A stretch of DNA of 64,000 bases from Cognatilysobacter tabacisoli (GTDB lineage Bacteria > Pseudomonadota > Gammaproteobacteria > Xanthomonadales > Xanthomonadaceae): NCBI RefSeq assembly GCF_003586305.1, contig NZ_KZ987400.1, positions 186,001-250,000 of the forward strand, in the 5' to 3' direction. Shown piece by piece: positions 29,424 through 37,712 of this stretch. The stretch's first letter is position 1; every line of letters starts with the position of its first letter. Position numbers and translations under genes: made by a program. The notes beneath the pieces were generated by a model. That model saw only the letters and a program-made list of their open reading frames with translations, made no database searches and was not told the DNA's origin.

Positions 29424-30638
29424 ATGAAGAACTCCGCCTCCCGTCGCACCGTGCTGACGGTTGCCATCGCCACCGTGCTCGCGTTCGGCGTCGTCGCCGA
29501 GGTCAGCGCGCAGGCCGCCGCCCGCGCCCAGGAGCGTCGCGCGCGCGCCGACCAGCAGCGCGGCGCCAAGGCGGAGAAGGTCGAGGCGAAGTACCCGGAG
29601 GCCACGCGCACGTCGCCCGACGCCAAGGCGTCGGCGAAGGTCACGCCGAAGCTGCAGAAGATGGTCAAGGCGTACGACGACGCCAAGGCCGACGAAGCGC
29701 GTGCGCTCGCCGACGAGATCATCGCGACCGCGACGGCCAATGCGTACGACCGCTCGTTCGCCGCGCAGATCGGTGCGCAGGCGGCCTACGATGCCGACGA
29801 CACCGCGACCGCGATGAAGTACCTGAAGCAGGCGATCGAGTTCAACGGACTCGACAACAACGCGCACTTCGACGCGATGATGATGCTCGGCCAGCTCCAG
29901 CTGCAGGAAGACCAGTACGCCGAGGCGCTGGCGACGTTCGATCGCTTCCTCGCCGAGAGCAAGTCCAGCAAGCCCGAGCAGCTGGTGCTCAAGGGCAATG
30001 CGCTGTACCGGCTGGAGCGCTTCCCGGAAGCGTCCGCGGTGCTGAAGCAGGCAGTCGATGCGTCGCCCGAGCCGAAGGCCGACTGGCTGCAGCTGCTGAT
30101 GGGCACCTACTTCGAGATGGGCAAGTCGGCCGAAGCCGCCAAGCTCGCCGAGAGCATCGCCGCGAAGAATCCGGCCGACAAGCGCTCGCAGTCGAACCTG
30201 GCGGCAGCGTATCTGCAGGGTGAGATGTACCCGCAGGCCGCGGCGGTCATGGAGAAGATGCGCGCCGCCGGACTGTTCACCGAGGAAAAGGACTACCGCC
30301 AGCTGTACGCGACCTACGCGAACATGGACGGCAAGGAAAAGGAAGTCACGTCGGTGATCAAGGAAGGCCTCGACAAGGGCATCCTCAAGCCGGACTTCCA
30401 GACGTACCTGGCGCTCGGCCAGTCGTACTACTTCTCCGAGCAGGTGCCGCAGGCGATCGAGGCCTACCAGAAGGCCGCCCCGCTGGCGCCGGACGGCGAG
30501 GCCTACCTCAACCTGGCCAAGATCCTGTGGCAGGAAGACCGCATTCCCGAAGCGAAGGAAGCCGCGCGGCAGGCGGTCGCCAAGGGCGTCAAGAAGCCTG
30601 AGGACGCCCGCAAGATCATCGCGCTGCCCGGCAAATAA
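29424..30638 (+). CDS. Secreted TPR-repeat protein
   Basis: A 404-aa periplasmic protein with a signal peptide (VLTVAIATVLAFGVVAEVSAQA, cleavage near 30) and at least six tetratricopeptide-like helix pairs (for example LGQLQLQEDQYAEALATFDRF, LKGNALYRLERFPEASAVLK, YLALGQSYYFSEQVPQAIEAY). TPR arrays act as scaffolds; no catalytic motif is present. It lies immediately upstream of tonB and may work with TonB-dependent uptake, but a promoter candidate separates the two. ATG 29424 was chosen over GTG 29415 because AAGG lies 8 nt upstream. Confidence 0.8.
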   Translation: MKNSASRRTVLTVAIATVLAFGVVAEVSAQAAARAQERRARADQQRGAKAEKVEAKYPEATRTSPDAKASAKVTPKLQKMVKAYDDAKADEARALADEIIATATANAYDRSFAAQIGAQAAYDADDTATAMKYLKQAIEFNGLDNNAHFDAMMMLGQLQLQEDQYAEALATFDRFLAESKSSKPEQLVLKGNALYRLERFPEASAVLKQAVDASPEPKADWLQLLMGTYFEMGKSAEAAKLAESIAAKNPADKRSQSNLAAAYLQGEMYPQAAAVMEKMRAAGLFTEEKDYRQLYATYANMDGKEKEVTSVIKEGLDKGILKPDFQTYLALGQSYYFSEQVPQAIEAYQKAAPLAPDGEAYLNLAKILWQEDRIPEAKEAARQAVAKGVKKPEDARKIIALPGK

Positions 30639-30673
30639 GCGGGCGTCAATACACGCAAACCGCCAATCCGCGC

Positions 30674-30702
30674 TTGGAACGAGGCGCGGCGTTTGGTATA
30701 TG
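30674..30702 (+). promoter_or_regulatory. Candidate sigma-70 promoter of the tonB-exb operon
   Basis: TTGGAA (30674-30679) and TATATG (30697-30702) are separated by 17 bp. They would start transcription about 85 nt before tonB. I did not find a convincing Fur box. Confidence 0.45.
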
Positions 30703-30794
30703 CTAGGAGGTTCCCGCGACTGTAAACGGTTGCAGGAATCGAACGTTGGCCCGCGGCGCCCAGGCGTCCGGAAACACCCCCCGAGCTACGGCGC

Positions 30795-31460
30795 ATGACG
30801 CAAGACCTCAACCACGTTAAACACGACGAGCGCGAAGAGCTGAACTGGACGCGCATCGCCGGCATCACGTTCGTGATTGCGCTGCATGCGGCGGCCCTGC
30901 TGCTGCTGCTGATCCCGGCGCGTCCGCCGGCGGCCGAACAGGACCAGGAGGACGTGATCACGGTCAGCGTGATCAAGCCGCCGCCGCCGCCCCCGCCGCC
31001 GCCGCCGCCGCCGCCGGAACCGCCGCCGCCGCAGCAGATCCGCCAGTTGGCCGCGCCGCAGCCGACCCCGCTGCCGCCGCCGCCGGAGCAGCCGCCGGTC
31101 GAGTTCCCGGACCCGAGCCCGGTTGACCTGCCGCCGGTGCCGCCGTCGCCGCCTTCACCGCCGGCTCCGGCCACGACGATCCAGTCGGGCGTCGATCCGT
31201 CTTCGCGCGCAATGAATCCGCCGCGCTACCCGCCGACGGAACTGCGTCAGGGCGTGGGCGGCACCGTGGTGCTGGTGATCAGCATCGACGGCCAGGGCAA
31301 CGTGCTCGACGTGTCCGTCGAGAAGTCCAGCCGCAACCGCAACCTGGACCGCGCCGCGATGGACGCGGCCCGCAAGTGGCGGTTCAACCCGGAAATGCGC
31401 GGTGGCGTCGGCGTGCCGAGCCGCGTGCGCGTCCCGGTCGATTTCGTCCCGCCGACCTGA
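30795..31460 (+). CDS. tonB: TonB energy transducer
   Basis: A 221-aa inner-membrane protein that spans the periplasm and transfers proton-motive energy to outer-membrane receptors. It has one N-terminal TM helix (IAGITFVIALHAAALLLLLIP, about 22-42), with the conserved His (LHAAAL) that contacts ExbB-ExbD. A long proline-rich stretch (about 59-123; includes a polyproline run of 13 residues) and a TonB C-terminal domain (PRYPPTELRQGVGGTVVLVI, RKWRFNPEMRG) follow. First of the tonB-exbB-exbD-exbD operon. No good ribosome-binding site precedes ATG 30795. Confidence 0.95.
   Translation: MTQDLNHVKHDEREELNWTRIAGITFVIALHAAALLLLLIPARPPAAEQDQEDVITVSVIKPPPPPPPPPPPPPEPPPPQQIRQLAAPQPTPLPPPPEQPPVEFPDPSPVDLPPVPPSPPSPPAPATTIQSGVDPSSRAMNPPRYPPTELRQGVGGTVVLVISIDGQGNVLDVSVEKSSRNRNLDRAAMDAARKWRFNPEMRGGVGVPSRVRVPVDFVPPT
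30979..31032. repeat. CCG-rich run coding for polyproline in TonB
   Basis: A near-pure CCG/CCC run encodes thirteen consecutive prolines followed by EPPPP. Such runs are prone to slippage and would need EF-P for translation. Confidence 0.7.
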
Positions 31461-31542
31461 TCGGGGTCACGGGACGTCTGCAAGGCTTCATCCAGTACCC
31501 AACATTTCGTAACACCCACTTCCACGACTAAAGGTAAGCGTC

Positions 31543-32307
31543 ATGCTGCAGGAAACCACCGCCGCCACCGGAGGCGGCAATGCCTCCGCGCTCAGCCAGA
31601 TGGGCTTCGGCCACTTGCTCAACGAAATGCTTTCCGCGCCGGGCGAGTTCGCCGTGTCGTGGATCGTGCTCATCACGCTGGTGATCATGTCCGCGATGTC
31701 CTGGTACTGGATCATCATCAACTTCGTAAAGAACATGCGCCTGAAGGGCACGTCGGACCGCGTCACCAGCACGTTCTGGGAAACCCCGAACGCGCAGGAC
31801 GCAATTCGCTTCATGGAAGAGCAGTCCAAGAGCGAGCCGTTCTCCAAGATCGCCCTTGACGCTGCCCAGGCCGCCGCGCACCACCAGCGTCACGAAGGCT
31901 CGCGCCTGGTCGAGTCGCTGAACCGCTCCGAGTTCGTCGACCGCGCGCTGCGCCAGGGCGTCACCCGCGAGAGCTCGCGCCTCGAGTCCGGCCTGACCGT
32001 GCTCGCCACCGTCGGTTCGACCGCGCCGTTCGTCGGCCTGCTCGGCACCGTGTGGGGCATCTACGGCGCGCTGATCAAGATCGGTGCGACCGGTTCGGCG
32101 TCGATCGATGCAGTGGCCGGCCCGGTGGGCGAGGCGCTGATCATGACCGCGCTCGGCCTGTTCGTCGCGATCCCGGCGGTGCTCGCGTACAACTTCTTCG
32201 TGCGCCTGAACCGCGTGACCAACAACAAGTTCGACACCTTCGCGCACGACCTGCACGACTTCTTCGCCACCGGCTCGCGCGTTGGCGAGCTGGCCGTGAA
32301 GCGCTAA
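31543..32307 (+). CDS. exbB: MotA/TolQ/ExbB proton-channel protein
   Basis: A 254-aa inner-membrane protein of the ExbB/TolQ family with three TM helices (VSWIVLITLVIMSAMSWYWIIINF near 38-61, TVGSTAPFVGLLGTVWGIYGA near 152-172, LIMTALGLFVAIPAVLAYNFF near 199-219). The conserved Gly/Thr-rich channel motifs are intact. It forms the stator with ExbD to energise TonB. It lies 82 nt after tonB with AAAGG before the ATG. Confidence 0.94.
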   Translation: MLQETTAATGGGNASALSQMGFGHLLNEMLSAPGEFAVSWIVLITLVIMSAMSWYWIIINFVKNMRLKGTSDRVTSTFWETPNAQDAIRFMEEQSKSEPFSKIALDAAQAAAHHQRHEGSRLVESLNRSEFVDRALRQGVTRESSRLESGLTVLATVGSTAPFVGLLGTVWGIYGALIKIGATGSASIDAVAGPVGEALIMTALGLFVAIPAVLAYNFFVRLNRVTNNKFDTFAHDLHDFFATGSRVGELAVKR

Positions 32308-32334
32308 ACCCGTCGTACAGCCCGGAGTTCCGAG

Positions 32335-32754
32335 ATGGCCTTCAGCACAGGCAATGAAAGCGGCGGCCCGATGGCCGAAATCAACGTCACGCCCCTCGTG
32401 GACGTGATGCTGGTGCTGCTCATCATCTTCATGATCACCACGCCCCTGATGTCGCACAAGGTGCAGGTGAAGCTGCCCGAGGCCAACCTGGAGCGGAAGG
32501 ACGAGAAGGCACCGCCGGTCCCGCCGATCACGGTGGCGGTGCAGGAGGACGGCTCGTTGTTCTGGAACGACGAGCCGATCACCAAGAACGTGCTCGAGAG
32601 CCGTCTCTCGAGCGAGGCCCAGAAGACCCCGCAACCGCAGGTCAACGTGCGCGGTGACCGGACGACCAAGTACCGGATCGTCAACGAAGTCGTGAAGACC
32701 GCGCAGGCCCAGGGCATGCGCAAGGTCGGCTTCGTGGCCACCAAGGAACGCTGA
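32335..32754 (+). CDS. exbD: ExbD biopolymer transport protein (first copy)
   Basis: A 139-aa single-TM protein. The TM helix and preceding motif [22 protein letters not shown] (about 14-34) contain the essential channel Asp (LVDVML). The periplasmic C-terminal domain is intact. It pairs with ExbB. The paralogue just downstream is similarly built. GGAG precedes the ATG. Confidence 0.95.
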   Translation: MAFSTGNESGGPMAEINVTPLVDVMLVLLIIFMITTPLMSHKVQVKLPEANLERKDEKAPPVPPITVAVQEDGSLFWNDEPITKNVLESRLSSEAQKTPQPQVNVRGDRTTKYRIVNEVVKTAQAQGMRKVGFVATKER

Positions 32755-32764
32755 GGAGACCGAC

Positions 32765-33184
32765 ATGGCATTTACTTCGAACTCCGCGGCCGGCTCGCCG
32801 ATGGCCGACATCAACGTGACGCCGCTCGTCGACGTCATGCTGGTGTTGCTGATCATCTTCATGGTGACCGCGCCGATCATGTCGTACCCGATCGACGTCA
32901 ACCTGCCCCAGCGCACCACGACCCCGCCGCCGCCGACGGCTCCGCGCGAGCCGATCCGTCTGCGCATCGATGCTTCGGGCCAGATCTACTGGAACGAGGC
33001 GCCGCAGCCGATCACCGCGCTGCGCGGCATGATGGACGCCGAGGTCGCCCGCGACCCGACGAACCAGCCGATGCTCGAGATCGACATGAACAACGAGGCG
33101 GACTACGGCGTGTTGGCCAAGGTCCTGGCCCATGCGAAGAACGCCGACATGCAGAAGATCGGCTTCGTCCAGGCCACGCAGTAA
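32765..33184 (+). CDS. exbD: ExbD biopolymer transport protein (second copy)
   Basis: A 139-aa paralogue of the preceding gene, starting 10 bp after it with GAGGAG. It has the same [24 protein letters not shown] motif with the channel Asp. In Xanthomonas campestris two ExbD proteins (ExbD1/ExbD2) are encoded at the same position and differ in role, the second being dispensable for iron uptake; by analogy this is the ExbD2 position. A strong terminator follows. Confidence 0.93.
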   Translation: MAFTSNSAAGSPMADINVTPLVDVMLVLLIIFMVTAPIMSYPIDVNLPQRTTTPPPPTAPREPIRLRIDASGQIYWNEAPQPITALRGMMDAEVARDPTNQPMLEIDMNNEADYGVLAKVLAHAKNADMQKIGFVQATQ

Positions 33185-33205
33185 CACCGCTTACCTGTCG
33201 TGAAG

Positions 33206-33232
33206 ACGCCGCCTCCGGGCGGCGTTTTTTTT
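33206..33232 (+). terminator. Strong Rho-independent terminator after exbD2
   Basis: An 8-bp GC stem (ACGCCGCC/GGCGGCGT) with a TCCG loop is followed by eight consecutive T. It ends the tonB-exbB-exbD-exbD transcript. Confidence 0.9.
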
Positions 33233-33322
33233 GCCGCAGCGCGCAGGTCGGGAGACGCTTGCCCCTTCACCGGGGCCGGCGTAGCGTCGAACGCGGGCAT
33301 CGGGCCCACGAGGAGAGTGCGC

Positions 33323-33724
33323 ATGGCCGTCTCCCTCTACGCTTCGCCGGCGCGCGAGCGCGCCATGGCCGAGATCAACATCACCCCGCTGGTCGACGTG
33401 ATGCTGGTTCTGCTGGTGATCTTCATGCTGTCGATGCCGATCGTGACCCGCACCCTGCCGCTGCAGCTGCCCGCCGCCAGCCCGCCGCAGCCGGTCCAGC
33501 CGACGCGGCTGACGCTGGACATCAGCGCCGCCGGTGAGCTGCGGCTCGACGGCGCCGCGTTGCCGGCCGCGGCGCTCGACGCCGCGCTGGCCGAGCGCCT
33601 CGCGCGCGAGCCGGGACTCGTGCTGCAGCTGCGGACGAGCAGCGACAGCGACTACCAGGCCTTTGCCGCGGCGCTGGCGCAGGCCCAGCGCAGCGGCGTG
33701 CGCCACATCGCGCTGGCGGAGTGA
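33323..33724 (+). CDS. Third ExbD/TolR-like protein
   Basis: A 133-aa ExbD/TolR-family protein with [22 protein letters not shown] (about 16-37), including the channel Asp. The periplasmic part is more divergent than in the two upstream copies (LTLDISAAGELRLDGAALPAAALDAAL). It is separated from exbD2 by a strong terminator, so it probably has its own promoter. AGGAGAG precedes ATG 33323. It could be a third ExbD or serve another ExbB/TolQ stator. Confidence 0.88.
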   Translation: MAVSLYASPARERAMAEINITPLVDVMLVLLVIFMLSMPIVTRTLPLQLPAASPPQPVQPTRLTLDISAAGELRLDGAALPAAALDAALAERLAREPGLVLQLRTSSDSDYQAFAAALAQAQRSGVRHIALAE

Positions 33725-33849
33725 GCTGCCGCAGACGGGTCGGCGGACGTCGTTCGACAGCCGTGCCCGCCGGTTCCCGTTGAGGTGCGGAGCAGTGCGG
33801 ACCAGCAGTTGCCGACATGGTCGCCACGGCCGCCGCGATCCGGGGGCGC

Positions 33850-34623
33850 TCAGCTCGCGGCGCGGTCCGTGATCGCCCGGTAGGCGCGCACCGTGGCGTC
33901 GAGTCCGTCGTACAGCGCCTCGCTGATCAACGCGTGGCCGATCGATACCTCCAGCACCTGCGGCACCGCCGCCAGGAACGCGCCGAGGTTGGCTTGGCTG
34001 AGGTCGTGGCCGGCGTTGACGCCGAGCCCGGCGGCCTGCGCCCGTCGCGCGGCCGCAGCGAACGTCTGCAGCATCGCCGTGCCGTCGCCGCGCGCGAACG
34101 CCTCCGCGTACGGGCCGGTGTAGAGCTCCACGCGGTCGGCACCGAGCTGGGCGGCGACCTCGAGCCCAGCACCCGGCGCGGCTTCGACGTGCGCGTCGGC
34201 GAACACGCTGACCCGGCAGCCAAGCGCCTTCAGCGCGGCGACCCGCGGTGCGAGCGCGTCAGAATCGCGGACAAAATCGAACCCATGGTCCGACGTGAGC
34301 TGGCCGTCGCCGTCCGGCACGAGGGTGGCCTGCGCCGGGCGCACCTGCTCGCACAGCGCCAGGAAGCCCGGGTACCCGGGGCGGGGCGGGGCGAACGGAT
34401 TGCCTTCGAGGTTGAACTCGACGCCGCGCTCGCGGGTCAGCGCCGAGAGCGCGACGACGTCGTCGTGGCGCACGTGGCGCGCATCGGGTCGCGGGTGCAC
34501 GGTGATGCCGTGCGCGCCGGCGTCGAGGCAAGCGCGCGCGGCGCGGACGATGTCGGGCTCGGCCCCGCCGCGCGAGTTGCGCAGCACCGCGATCTTGTTG
34601 ACGTTGACGCTGAGGACGGTCAT
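33850..34623 (-). CDS. pdxJ: Pyridoxine 5'-phosphate synthase
   Basis: A 257-aa TIM-barrel enzyme that condenses 1-deoxyxylulose 5-phosphate and 3-amino-2-oxopropyl phosphate to pyridoxine 5'-phosphate, the final ring-closing step of DXP-dependent B6 synthesis. Family motifs are [48 protein letters not shown] and [12 protein letters not shown]. It faces the exbD genes tail to tail, as in other Xanthomonadaceae. The ATG lies 6 nt after TAAGCT. Confidence 0.96.
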   Translation of the reverse strand: MTVLSVNVNKIAVLRNSRGGAEPDIVRAARACLDAGAHGITVHPRPDARHVRHDDVVALSALTRERGVEFNLEGNPFAPPRPGYPGFLALCEQVRPAQATLVPDGDGQLTSDHGFDFVRDSDALAPRVAALKALGCRVSVFADAHVEAAPGAGLEVAAQLGADRVELYTGPYAEAFARGDGTAMLQTFAAAARRAQAAGLGVNAGHDLSQANLGAFLAAVPQVLEVSIGHALISEALYDGLDATVRAYRAITDRAAS

Positions 34624-34629
34624 CGCGAC

Positions 34630-34635
34630 AGCTTA
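34630..34635 (-). promoter_or_regulatory. -10 element (TAAGCT) for pdxJ
   Basis: TAAGCT on the minus strand ends 6 nt (GTCGCG) before the pdxJ ATG, the same spacing as at hrpB, rlmI and rmuC. It predicts a leaderless transcript. Confidence 0.4.
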
Positions 34636-34654
34636 GCGCGCCGCCGCGACCGGA

Positions 34655-34924
34655 TCAGTTCGACGGTTCGCTCGGCGGCGCGGCCTGGGCGGCCGCGAGC
34701 TTGCGCGCTTCGGCCTGCTCGCGCAGGCGGCGCAGCTCGGCGGGGTCGAGCATCAGGCCCTCGTCGCGGGCGCGGCTGCCGACCCGCTGCGCCAGCAGCC
34801 CGAGCACCCAGGCCAGCAGCAGGCCGAGTGCGGCCAGCAGCGCGACGGCGAGCACGGCGACCGACGTGGTCTTGAACGCGACCGCCAACGCGGCCAGGGC
34901 CAGCAGCAGGTACAACCAGTGCAT
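34655..34924 (-). CDS. Small membrane protein, unknown function
   Basis: An 89-aa protein with two predicted TM helices (YLLLALAALAVAF and VAVLAVALLAALGLLLAWVLGLL, about 5-17 and 23-45), followed by a charged helical cytoplasmic tail (LDPAELRRLREQAEARKLAAAQ). I recognise no family. ATG 34924 places the first helix at the N-terminus. It lies 31 bp upstream of pdxJ in the same direction and may be co-transcribed with it. Confidence 0.65.
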   Translation of the reverse strand: MHWLYLLLALAALAVAFKTTSVAVLAVALLAALGLLLAWVLGLLAQRVGSRARDEGLMLDPAELRRLREQAEARKLAAAQAAPPSEPSN

Positions 34925-35056
34925 CGCGGCGACTCCGGACAGGCTCCCGGTGCGGGAGGCGATGCGAGTGTAGCGTGGCGGCCGCGCCGCGCATGCCCGG
35001 CGCGCGACCGCCCGTCGCAGTTTCGCCAACGCGCCCCGCCGCCCCGGCGGCCGCGA

Positions 35057-36490
35057 CTACAGCAGCGGCGACACCAGCCGCGCCAGCGCCTCGGGCAGCC
35101 GCGCGCGCCACAGCGGCCGCGCCCGCTGGTGCTTCACCTGCGGCGCCGACTCCAGTTCCGACGCCACCAGCGCCGCCAGTTCGCCAGCGAGCCCGCGGTC
35201 GCGGAACAGCAGAGACAGCTCGAAGTTCAACCGGAAGCTGCGGTGGTCGAAGTTCGCGCTGCCGATGATCGCAACCTCGTCGTCGCACAGCAGGGCCTTG
35301 GTGTGCAGCATCCGCGGGCCGTACTCGTGGATCTTGACCCCGGCCGCGAGCAGCTCGTCGAAGTACGAGCGGGCGGCGAACGTCACCAGCCGGCTGTCGC
35401 TGAGCTTGGGCACCAGCAGGCGCACGTCGAGCCCGCCGAGCGCGGCCGAGGTCAGCGCCATCCGCGCGGCCTCGCCGGGCACGAAGTACGGCGTCACCAG
35501 CCACACCCGCCGGCGCGCGGCGTGGATTGCGCCGACGTGCAGGCGGTGGATCGCCTCCCACGACGAGTCCGGACCCGACACCAGCACCTGGGTGACGACG
35601 GCCCCGGCGGTGCTGCGCGCGCCGGGCAGGTCGGTCGGCACGACCCCGGTCGCGTAGGCCCAGTCCTCCGCGAACACCAGCGCCAGCGCCTGCACGACCT
35701 CGCCCTCGACGCGCAGGTGCAGGTCGCGGTACGCATCGTCGCGCAGGCGCTCGTCCTCCTCGTCGGTGATGTTGATGCCGCCGGTGAAGCCGACTTCGCC
35801 GTCGATGACGACGACCTTGCGGTGCGTTCGCAGGTTCAGCCACGGCCGGTGCCAGAACCAGTGCAGGCGCATCGGGTGGAACCACGCGACCTCGCCGCCG
35901 GCATCGAGCAGCGGCTGCAGGAACCGCTGCTTCGTCTGACCCGACCCGACCGCGTCGAGCAGCAGCCGCACCTTGACCCCGGCGCGCGCGCGCTCGATCA
36001 GCGCGTCGCGCAGCGCGGTGCCGGTGCGGTCGGGCAGGAAGATGTAGTACTCCAGGTCGATGCGGGTCCGCGCGCGCGCGACGTCGTCGAGCAGCGCGGC
36101 GTACTTGGCGCCGCCGTCGATCAGCAGCCGCACCGCGGTGGCGGTGGTCGGCGGCAGCCCGGTCACGGCCTGCGCGAGCCGCGCCATCTCGACCGCGTCC
36201 GGGTCGGTGCTGAAGCCGGCCGGGGGCGGCAGCGCCGCGCGGTTGCGGCCGCGGCGCAGCCGCTGGCGCTCGATCCGCTGCGGGCCGAAGAAGTGATAGA
36301 TGACGAAGCCGACGTACGGCAGCGCGGCCAGGCTGATCAGCCAGCTCAGCGTGGCCACCGGCTCGCGCTTCTGCAGCACGATCCACAGGCCCAGACCGAT
36401 GACGTACGCGACCCAGCCGAACACCAGCAGCGCGGTCAGGTACGGCCAGCCGGACACGGTCGTCCACAGCGACTGCAGCGACAGGAACAT
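35057..36490 (-). CDS. cls: Cardiolipin synthase
   Basis: A 477-aa phospholipase-D-superfamily enzyme that joins two phosphatidylglycerol molecules (or PG and PE) to cardiolipin at the inner membrane. Two N-terminal TM helices (YLTALLVFGWVAYVIGLGLWIVL and ATLSWLISLAALPYVGFVIYHFF) precede two HKD motifs: HRKVVVIDGEVGFTGG and HTKALLCDDEVAIIGSANFDHRS (both HxKxxxxD). ATG 36490 begins directly before the TM region. It is divergent from the radical SAM gene. Which of the ClsA/B/C-type substrate preferences applies cannot be told. Confidence 0.93.
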   Translation of the reverse strand: MFLSLQSLWTTVSGWPYLTALLVFGWVAYVIGLGLWIVLQKREPVATLSWLISLAALPYVGFVIYHFFGPQRIERQRLRRGRNRAALPPPAGFSTDPDAVEMARLAQAVTGLPPTTATAVRLLIDGGAKYAALLDDVARARTRIDLEYYIFLPDRTGTALRDALIERARAGVKVRLLLDAVGSGQTKQRFLQPLLDAGGEVAWFHPMRLHWFWHRPWLNLRTHRKVVVIDGEVGFTGGINITDEEDERLRDDAYRDLHLRVEGEVVQALALVFAEDWAYATGVVPTDLPGARSTAGAVVTQVLVSGPDSSWEAIHRLHVGAIHAARRRVWLVTPYFVPGEAARMALTSAALGGLDVRLLVPKLSDSRLVTFAARSYFDELLAAGVKIHEYGPRMLHTKALLCDDEVAIIGSANFDHRSFRLNFELSLLFRDRGLAGELAALVASELESAPQVKHQRARPLWRARLPEALARLVSPLL

Positions 36491-36562
36491 CCGGGCTCCG
36501 GGGCGGGAAGGGCGCGGCCGTCGTCGCAATCCGTGCGATGCCGCTGGCGTAGCCTAGGGCGC

Positions 36563-37687
36563 ATGGACGACGCCCGCAAAGCACAGGCCCCGATCAAGGG
36601 CCGCGGCGCGGCTTCGCGGATCGCGGGCCGCTTCGAGAAATCGACGACCCACGGCGTCGACGACGGCTGGGGCTCGGTCTACGAGGAGCTGGCCGACGCG
36701 CCGCGGCCGCGCACCCAGGTCACCGAGGAGCGTGCGCGCAGCATCATCAGCCGCAACGATTCGCCGGACATCGGCTTCAGCCAGTCGGTCAACCCGTACC
36801 GCGGCTGCGAGCACGGCTGCGTGTACTGCTTCGCGCGGCCGTCGCACGCGTACCTCGACCTGTCGCCGGGGCTGGATTTCGAGACGCGGCTGTACGCCAA
36901 GACCAACACCGCCGAGCAGCTGCGCCGGGAGCTGTCCAGGCCGGGCTACGTCCCGTCGACGATCGCGCTGGGCATCAACACCGACGCCTACCAGCCGATC
37001 GAGCGCGACCACCGGATCACCCGCGACACGCTGGAGCTCCTCGCGCAGTGCCGGCACCCGGTGAGCTTCGTCACCAAGAGCGCGCTGATCGAGCGCGACC
37101 TCGACGTTCTGGTGCGGATGGCGGGCCAGCGGCTGGTCAACGTCTACTTCTCGGTGACCACGCTCGACAACCGCCTGTCGGGGAGGATGGAGCCGCGCGC
37201 CGCGGCCCCGCACGCGCGGCTGCGCGCGATGCGCGCGCTCGCCGACGCCGGCGTGCCGGTCGGCGTGCTGGTCGCGCCGGTGGTGCCGATGATCACCGAC
37301 GCCGAGCTCGAGCACATCCTCGAGGCCGCACACGCCCACGGCGCGCGCAGCGCCAGCTACGTGCTGCTGCGCCTGCCGCACGAACTCAAGGACCTGTGGC
37401 GCGAGTGGCTGCAGCTGCACTACCCGGAGCGCGCCGCGCACGTGATGAGCCTGGTCCAGCAGATGCGCGGCGGCCGCGACTACGACAGCACGTTCGGCAA
37501 GCGCATGCGCGGCGAGGGGCCGTTCGCCCAGCTGATCGCGCAGCGCTTCGCCAAGGCGCACGCACGTTTGGGCTTCGGCCGGCTGCCGCCGCTCGACGCC
37601 AGCGCCTTCGTCGCGCCCGACGCGCCGCCGCGCGCGCCGAAGCCGCCGAAGGCCGCGCCGCCGAGCCCGCAGGGCCAGCTGTTCTAG
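36563..37687 (+). CDS. Radical SAM protein, PA0069 family
   Basis: A 374-aa radical SAM protein. The cluster motif is CEHGCVYC (C-x3-C-x2-C, about 91-98) in the context NPYRGCEHGCVYCFARPSH, diagnostic of the PA0069/SplB-like group. A TIM-barrel core (IALGINTDAYQPIER, FVTKSALIERDL, VSFSVTTLD-like) and a Pro/Ala-rich tail follow. The reaction is unknown. TAGCCT lies 7 nt before the ATG. It is divergent from cls and convergent with the SLC13-type permease. Confidence 0.88.
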   Translation: MDDARKAQAPIKGRGAASRIAGRFEKSTTHGVDDGWGSVYEELADAPRPRTQVTEERARSIISRNDSPDIGFSQSVNPYRGCEHGCVYCFARPSHAYLDLSPGLDFETRLYAKTNTAEQLRRELSRPGYVPSTIALGINTDAYQPIERDHRITRDTLELLAQCRHPVSFVTKSALIERDLDVLVRMAGQRLVNVYFSVTTLDNRLSGRMEPRAAAPHARLRAMRALADAGVPVGVLVAPVVPMITDAELEHILEAAHAHGARSASYVLLRLPHELKDLWREWLQLHYPERAAHVMSLVQQMRGGRDYDSTFGKRMRGEGPFAQLIAQRFAKAHARLGFGRLPPLDASAFVAPDAPPRAPKPPKAAPPSPQGQLF

Positions 37688-37712
37688 CGTTTGCGCGCGA
37701 CCCCGCCGGCGT

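Noticed and set aside
30639-30794. Fur box in front of tonB
   Set aside because: I found no convincing GATAATGATAATCATTATC-like (Fur) 19-mer; only a sigma-70-like promoter is supported.
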